A stretch of DNA of 6,971 nucleotides from an uncultured Prevotellaceae bacterium (GTDB lineage: Bacteria; Bacteroidota; Bacteroidia; Bacteroidales; Bacteroidaceae). The notes under the pieces were generated by a model. That model had not been told where the DNA came from. It saw only the letters and a program-made list of their open reading frames with translations, and searched no databases. The stretch lies in NCBI GenBank assembly GCA_946403615.1, contig CAMJAO010000110.1, forward strand, positions 1 to 6,971. Reading direction: 5' to 3'. The position numbers and the translations under genes are program-made. Every line of letters begins with the position of its first letter. Positions within the stretch are counted from its first letter, which is position 1. Below, in pieces: positions 6,043-6,971 of this stretch.

Positions 6043-6078
6043 ATTAGAGCTGTTAAAGATGTTAGAGAAGTTAAAGAA
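6043..6078. repeat. Four imperfect 9-bp tandem repeats in the queA leader
   Basis: On the plus strand four consecutive 9-mers begin at 6043, 6052, 6061 and 6070. The last is GTTAAAGAA. The others differ from it at one to four positions: GTTAGAGAA at 6061, GTTAAAGAT at 6052 and ATTAGAGCT at 6043. The array fills nearly all of the 40-bp gap between the PAP2 gene and queA, ending one base from the queA start codon. In the message it gives a pyrimidine-rich leader with TTTAAC or CTAAC every 9 nt. Such arrays can change length by slippage and so alter translation or spacing. Confidence 0.6.
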
Positions 6079-6081
6079 ATA

Positions 6082-6777
6082 TCACATGATTCTTACGAGT
6101 GCTACGATAATTCCGATAAACACACAAAGAAGAAGCAAAGTAATGGCCACATCAACGTCTGTAAGGCTATACCCGGTCTTTGTATATTGCGATGATATGA
6201 AATTCTGTTTAGGAGAAATTCTTTTATATATGAAATGGTAAATAAAGTAGACGGTAGAACCTACGATAGCACCCCATGTCAAACCGGCAAGAACATCTGA
6301 GGGATAGTGCATTCCAAGATAGAGACGGGTAAAACAGTTGAATAGTGACCAAATCGCAATCAACCATGAAAAGACACGATGACGTATGAGCAACATCATG
6401 AACACAGCCAAAGAAAACGTGTTGGAGGCATGGGCAGAAAAGAAACTGTAATCAGAAGCCGACATTCCTGGAACAGTATCAATGAGATGGCCATAAACAG
6501 GGTCATTAAGCGGTCGGATACGGGCAAACGTTGGTTTAACGATACCTTCAGCCACAATTTCGGACGCCAATATACAGACGACAGCAGCCCCGACAGTCAA
6601 CGCCACTTGCTGAGCCGTATTATTTTTGGCAACCACGTATAACAGACCTGCATAGAATGGCAACCACATCCAACCGTTGGTTAGTGTGGAAATCAACCCG
6701 TCAAAAAATAGGGAATCACTGCCATTGAACAGCCCTAAAATCTGGCGGTCTATCTCGTTAATGCTATGCCAATCCAT
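6082..6777 (-). CDS. PAP2-family integral membrane phosphatase
   Basis: This 231-residue membrane protein belongs to the type 2 phosphatidic acid phosphatase superfamily, whose members remove phosphate from lipids such as undecaprenyl pyrophosphate, phosphatidate or phosphatidylglycerophosphate. The three active-site motifs are present. They are K81-x6-R88-P89 (KPTFARIRP); the S-x-H motif at 114-116, which reads Ser-Ala-His rather than the common Ser-Gly-His; and R151-x5-H157-x3-D161 (TRLYLGMHYPSD). Hydrophobic stretches near 37-50, 57-78, 120-131, 136-148, 163-183 and 208-229 suggest about six membrane helices. The start at 6777 is 9 bp after the stop of the BatE-like gene, so the two are almost certainly co-transcribed. 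The natural lipid substrate cannot be told from the sequence. Undecaprenyl pyrophosphate recycling is a reasonable guess but not shown. Confidence 0.92.
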   Translation of the reverse strand: MDWHSINEIDRQILGLFNGSDSLFFDGLISTLTNGWMWLPFYAGLLYVVAKNNTAQQVALTVGAAVVCILASEIVAEGIVKPTFARIRPLNDPVYGHLIDTVPGMSASDYSFFSAHASNTFSLAVFMMLLIRHRVFSWLIAIWSLFNCFTRLYLGMHYPSDVLAGLTWGAIVGSTVYFIYHFIYKRISPKQNFISSQYTKTGYSLTDVDVAITLLLLCVFIGIIVALVRIM

Positions 6778-6786
6778 CAGGTCAAC

Positions 6787-6971
6787 TTAAATTTCCTCAA
6801 TCTGACTGACTTGAATCCATCCTTCACGGCCATCAGCCAGGCTTACAGCCACCCATCCTTTAACCGACTTATCGGTAATTCCGACCTTCGTCCCTTCATG
6901 TAAGACAAAAGCCGAAGCGCCGCTGTCAGCAGGTGTCCGTTTTACATTGACGGTCGGTGCTGTAATAATGG
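6787..6971 (-). CDS. batE: C-terminal SH3 domain of a BatE-like protein, partial
   Basis: The window's right edge cuts this gene; only the last 60 residues and the TAA stop (6789-6787) are visible. They make up a bacterial SH3 domain: a strand reading TAPTVNVKRTP, then FVLHEGTKVGI, then GWVAVSLADGREGWI ending QIEEI. The pattern of small Gly-Trp turns and the phrase VNVKRTP...LHEGTKV match what I recall of the C-terminus of BatE, the tetratricopeptide-repeat protein at the end of the Bacteroides aerotolerance (bat) operon. The TPR part would lie outside the window, so the identity is inferred from the tail alone. Other TPR-SH3 or SH3-only envelope proteins remain possible. It sits 9 bp before the PAP2 gene in the same direction. 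Confidence 0.65.
   Translation of the reverse strand, partial: IITAPTVNVKRTPADSGASAFVLHEGTKVGITDKSVKGWVAVSLADGREGWIQVSQIEEI

Noticed and set aside
1..6971. CRISPR arrays, tRNA or rRNA genes, insertion sequences, phage or integration genes
   Set aside because: No regularly spaced direct repeats, cloverleaf-like segments, transposase or integrase frames, or target-site duplications were seen on either strand.

Overview
The window looks like chromosomal DNA of a Bacteroidales bacterium, most likely Prevotella or a close relative. Three things support this. The promoters fit the Bacteroidetes consensus TTTG-N19-TAnnTTTG. The start codons lie in A/T-rich leaders without Shine-Dalgarno motifs. The gene families are typical of the group: a BatE-like C-terminal SH3 domain, a DUF2027-Smr protein, a long-form QueA and an exported GH2 beta-galactosidase with a DUF4982 region. 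All protein genes lie on the minus strand, so the text below follows transcription from high to low coordinates.

Right part (6971-3622): a tightly packed row of four genes. These are the last 60 codons of a BatE-like protein (6971-6787), a PAP2-family membrane phosphatase (6777-6082), the queuosine enzyme QueA (6041-4827) and a DUF2027-Smr domain protein (4767-3622). The gaps are 9, 40 and 59 bp. I found no good Bacteroidetes -7 box in them, so they are probably one transcription unit starting outside the window. A 9-bp tandem repeat (unit GTTAAAGAA on the plus strand) fills the short leader of queA, and a degenerate copy precedes the Smr gene.

Middle (3621-3359): a 263-bp gap that is not empty. 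It holds a textbook plus-strand promoter (3492-3522), followed about 60 bp later by a stable GNRA-capped hairpin and a T tract (3582-3616). There is no ATG between them. This is the signature of a free-standing small RNA of about 90 nt, opposite in direction to all its neighbours. It ends a few bases from the stop codon of the Smr gene. Left of it is a cluster of hairpins (3421-3482) that looks like a terminator usable in one or both directions, and then the beta-galactosidase promoter.

Left part (3358-1): an exported GH2 beta-galactosidase (3358-962) with both catalytic glutamates; a 332-bp A/T-rich spacer holding a probable terminator, an inverted repeat and a good minus-strand promoter (738-768); then the first 209 codons of a secreted protein (629 to the window edge). 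That protein appears to be entering a fibronectin-III-like region when the window ends.

Most of the protein content is ordinary for the group. The small RNA locus is the item most worth following up. I saw no CRISPR array, tRNA, rRNA, insertion sequence or phage gene.
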